Below, in pieces: positions 62,940 through 64,000 of a DNA stretch of 64,000 nucleotides. The stretch lies in contig CAWUVH010000002.1 in NCBI GenBank assembly GCA_963925895.1, positions 1-64,000 of the forward strand. The letters run 5' to 3'. The notes under the pieces are model-generated. The model did no database searches. It was not told where the DNA came from and was given only the letters and a program-made list of their open reading frames with translations. The position numbers and the translations under genes were made by a program. The DNA comes from Eutrophovita sp913057845 (lineage in GTDB: Bacteria; Pseudomonadota; Gammaproteobacteria; Burkholderiales; Eutrophovitaceae). How positions within the stretch are numbered: position 1 is the first letter of the stretch; each line of letters opens with the position of its first letter.

Positions 62940-63674
62940 ATGACACTTAAAACCTTTGAGGGAAACAAAGTCCCTTTGGTTAATTTTAAAATACGCGAGA
63001 ATGACGACTGGAAAACACTTACGACTCAAGAACTCTTCGAAAATAAAACCGTAGTCGCCTTTTCCCTTCCCGGAGCATTCACGCCAACCTGCTCATCGAC
63101 ACACCTGCCTCGCTACAACGAGCTCGCTCAAGCTTTTTTTCAAAACGGGGTCGACGAAATTATCTGCCTATCAGTTAACGACGCCTTCGTAATGAATGAA
63201 TGGGCAAAAAATCAAGAATCTCAGAACATTCGCCTATTACCTGACGGCAACGGCGAATTCACCGAACAACTCGGCATGCTTGTCGATAAAAGCGAGCTCG
63301 GATTCGGCAAGCGCTCATGGAGATACTCCATGCTTGTTAAAAATGGCGTAGTAGAAAAAGCATTCATCGAGCCGGACCAACCCGGTGACCCATTTGAGGT
63401 GTCCGATGCAGACACCATGCTCAATTACATTAACCCAAAAGCCGGGAAGCCGGATCAAGTCGCCATCTTTACGAGGGAAGGATGCTCCTTCTGCGCAAAA
63501 GCAAAAGAAGCATTAACGAAAGCCGGCCTTGATTATGTTGAGGTCACACTTTCACACCAAACCCGAAGTCGCATTATTGGGGCTGTTACTGGCGAGCAAA
63601 CCGTGCCGCAAATCTTCATTAACGGGAATTATATTGGCGATAGCGAAGCGTTAAATAATTATCTAAACAGCTAA
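62940..63674 (+). CDS. Peroxiredoxin-glutaredoxin fusion (Prx5-Grx)
   Basis: A 244-residue peroxidase that uses glutathione. The Prx5-type domain (about 1-165) has the peroxidatic Cys51 in PGAFTPTCSSTHLP. A linker leads to a glutaredoxin domain (about 173-244) with CSFC (182-185), a TVP cis-Pro motif (EQTVPQIFI) and GDSEAL. The GAGAGG ribosome site is good. It fits with GshB at 41028, which supplies glutathione. Peroxide-responsive control is likely but no clear OxyR site is recognised. Confidence 0.94.
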   Translation: MTLKTFEGNKVPLVNFKIRENDDWKTLTTQELFENKTVVAFSLPGAFTPTCSSTHLPRYNELAQAFFQNGVDEIICLSVNDAFVMNEWAKNQESQNIRLLPDGNGEFTEQLGMLVDKSELGFGKRSWRYSMLVKNGVVEKAFIEPDQPGDPFEVSDADTMLNYINPKAGKPDQVAIFTREGCSFCAKAKEALTKAGLDYVEVTLSHQTRSRIIGAVTGEQTVPQIFINGNYIGDSEALNNYLNS

Positions 63675-64000
63675 TCCTGACGCCAGGCTTTTTCCGCATC
63701 ATCCCATGCGGCAAGAGCCTGCAAATCAGGCACCCAAGCCAAGCCAGTTTTTGCATCAGAGGACTTCGCCTCAGGAGACACCAAAACATCCAATAGCGCG
63801 GGCCTATTTTGCATCGCTCGTTTAATCGCCCCCTCTAGATCGTCTGCCGATGTCACTCTTTCCGCGTACATCCCAAAAGCTTGCGCCATCTGCGCATAAT
63901 TTGAAACCTGTAGCTTAGTCCCTACAACCTTACCGTGCGTATCAGTTTGATCATGAACCTCGATTTGCCATGCTCCGTTATTGGCCACAACAATAAGCAC
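63671..64000 (-). CDS. Thiamine-diphosphate-dependent enzyme, C-terminal part (cut by window edge)
   Basis: The visible 109 residues begin within the TPP-binding domain: VVANNGAWQIE matches the usual N-N-G metal-binding region of acetolactate synthase-like enzymes, then YAQMAQAFGMYAERVTSADDLEGAIKRAM and a C-terminal LLDVLVSP. The frame is open to the window edge, and the GTG there is probably an internal Val, so the gene continues beyond 64000. Its 3' end overlaps the Prx-Grx stop by 4 bases. Which substrate it acts on is not visible. Confidence 0.85.
   Translation of the reverse strand: MLIVVANNGAWQIEVHDQTDTHGKVVGTKLQVSNYAQMAQAFGMYAERVTSADDLEGAIKRAMQNRPALLDVLVSPEAKSSDAKTGLAWVPDLQALAAWDDAEKAWRQD

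Overview
The window reads as chromosome from a betaproteobacterium, most likely a low-GC, probably aquatic member of or relative of the Burkholderiales. This is inferred from gene order, not from a database search. The supporting blocks are rpe-gph-trpEGDC divergent from apaG-mltA; miaB-phoH-ybeY-corC-lnt-glyQ-glyS-gmhB-plsC; ubiK / glnK-amtB / gshB / PTS IIA-HPr-EI; holA-proA; and an Lpd with an N-terminal lipoyl domain. Coding density is high. I see no insertion sequence, integrase, prophage, rRNA or CRISPR array.

Layout. 1-659: 5' part of an outer-membrane porin (minus). 1028-6487: tryptophan operon led by rpe and gph (minus). 6608-8398: apaG and mltA (plus). 8429-10334: DsbC and a ubiquinone hydroxylase (minus). 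10438-10514: tRNA-Met, followed by a lone FkbM-type methyltransferase (minus). 11580-22534: a long plus-strand housekeeping run (tRNA modification, ribosome maturation, lipoprotein acylation, glycyl-tRNA synthetase, heptose and phospholipid synthesis, the small lipoprotein LptM, lysine synthesis). 22633-23991: DUF1178 protein and an EamA exporter. 24016-37246: a minus-strand accessory stretch with periplasmic methionine sulfoxide repair (MsrPQ), MgtE, an exported unknown, an amidase, two tandem paralogous exported proteins with HExxH motifs, a GST, an MDR oxidoreductase, a MATE exporter and an atypical acyl-CoA dehydrogenase. 37463-38542: an OYE-type flavin oxidoreductase behind a heptanucleotide tandem repeat. 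38626-44456: UbiK, then nitrogen control (glnK-amtB with a sigma-54 promoter and an NtrC site), glutathione synthesis and a regulatory PTS without a sugar permease. 44465-50451: holA, proA, lpdA, nudC and a periplasmic binding protein. 50503-51604: a DUF2889 protein and a divergent thioesterase. 51601-60781: leucine catabolism (liu) on the minus strand. 61020-63674: an MBL-fold hydrolase, a class II aldolase and a peroxiredoxin-glutaredoxin fusion. 63671-64000: C-terminal part of a thiamine-diphosphate enzyme.

How the parts work together. The liu cluster should take leucine-derived acyl-CoA through 3-methylcrotonyl-CoA carboxylase, hydratase and HMG-CoA lyase to acetyl-CoA and acetoacetate, with a thiolase alongside. 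The sigma-54/NtrC promoter ties ammonium uptake to nitrogen limitation. DsbC, MsrPQ, GshB, GST and the Prx-Grx fusion form a scattered redox-maintenance set.

Most of the window is ordinary core genome. I did not find a clear new defence or mobile system. The best candidates for something undescribed are the tandem pair of exported HExxH proteins at 29418-32407 with their unknown exported neighbour, an acyl-CoA dehydrogenase homologue that appears to lack the catalytic glutamate at both known positions, and a possible 29-residue membrane protein opposite the apaG-mltA gap.
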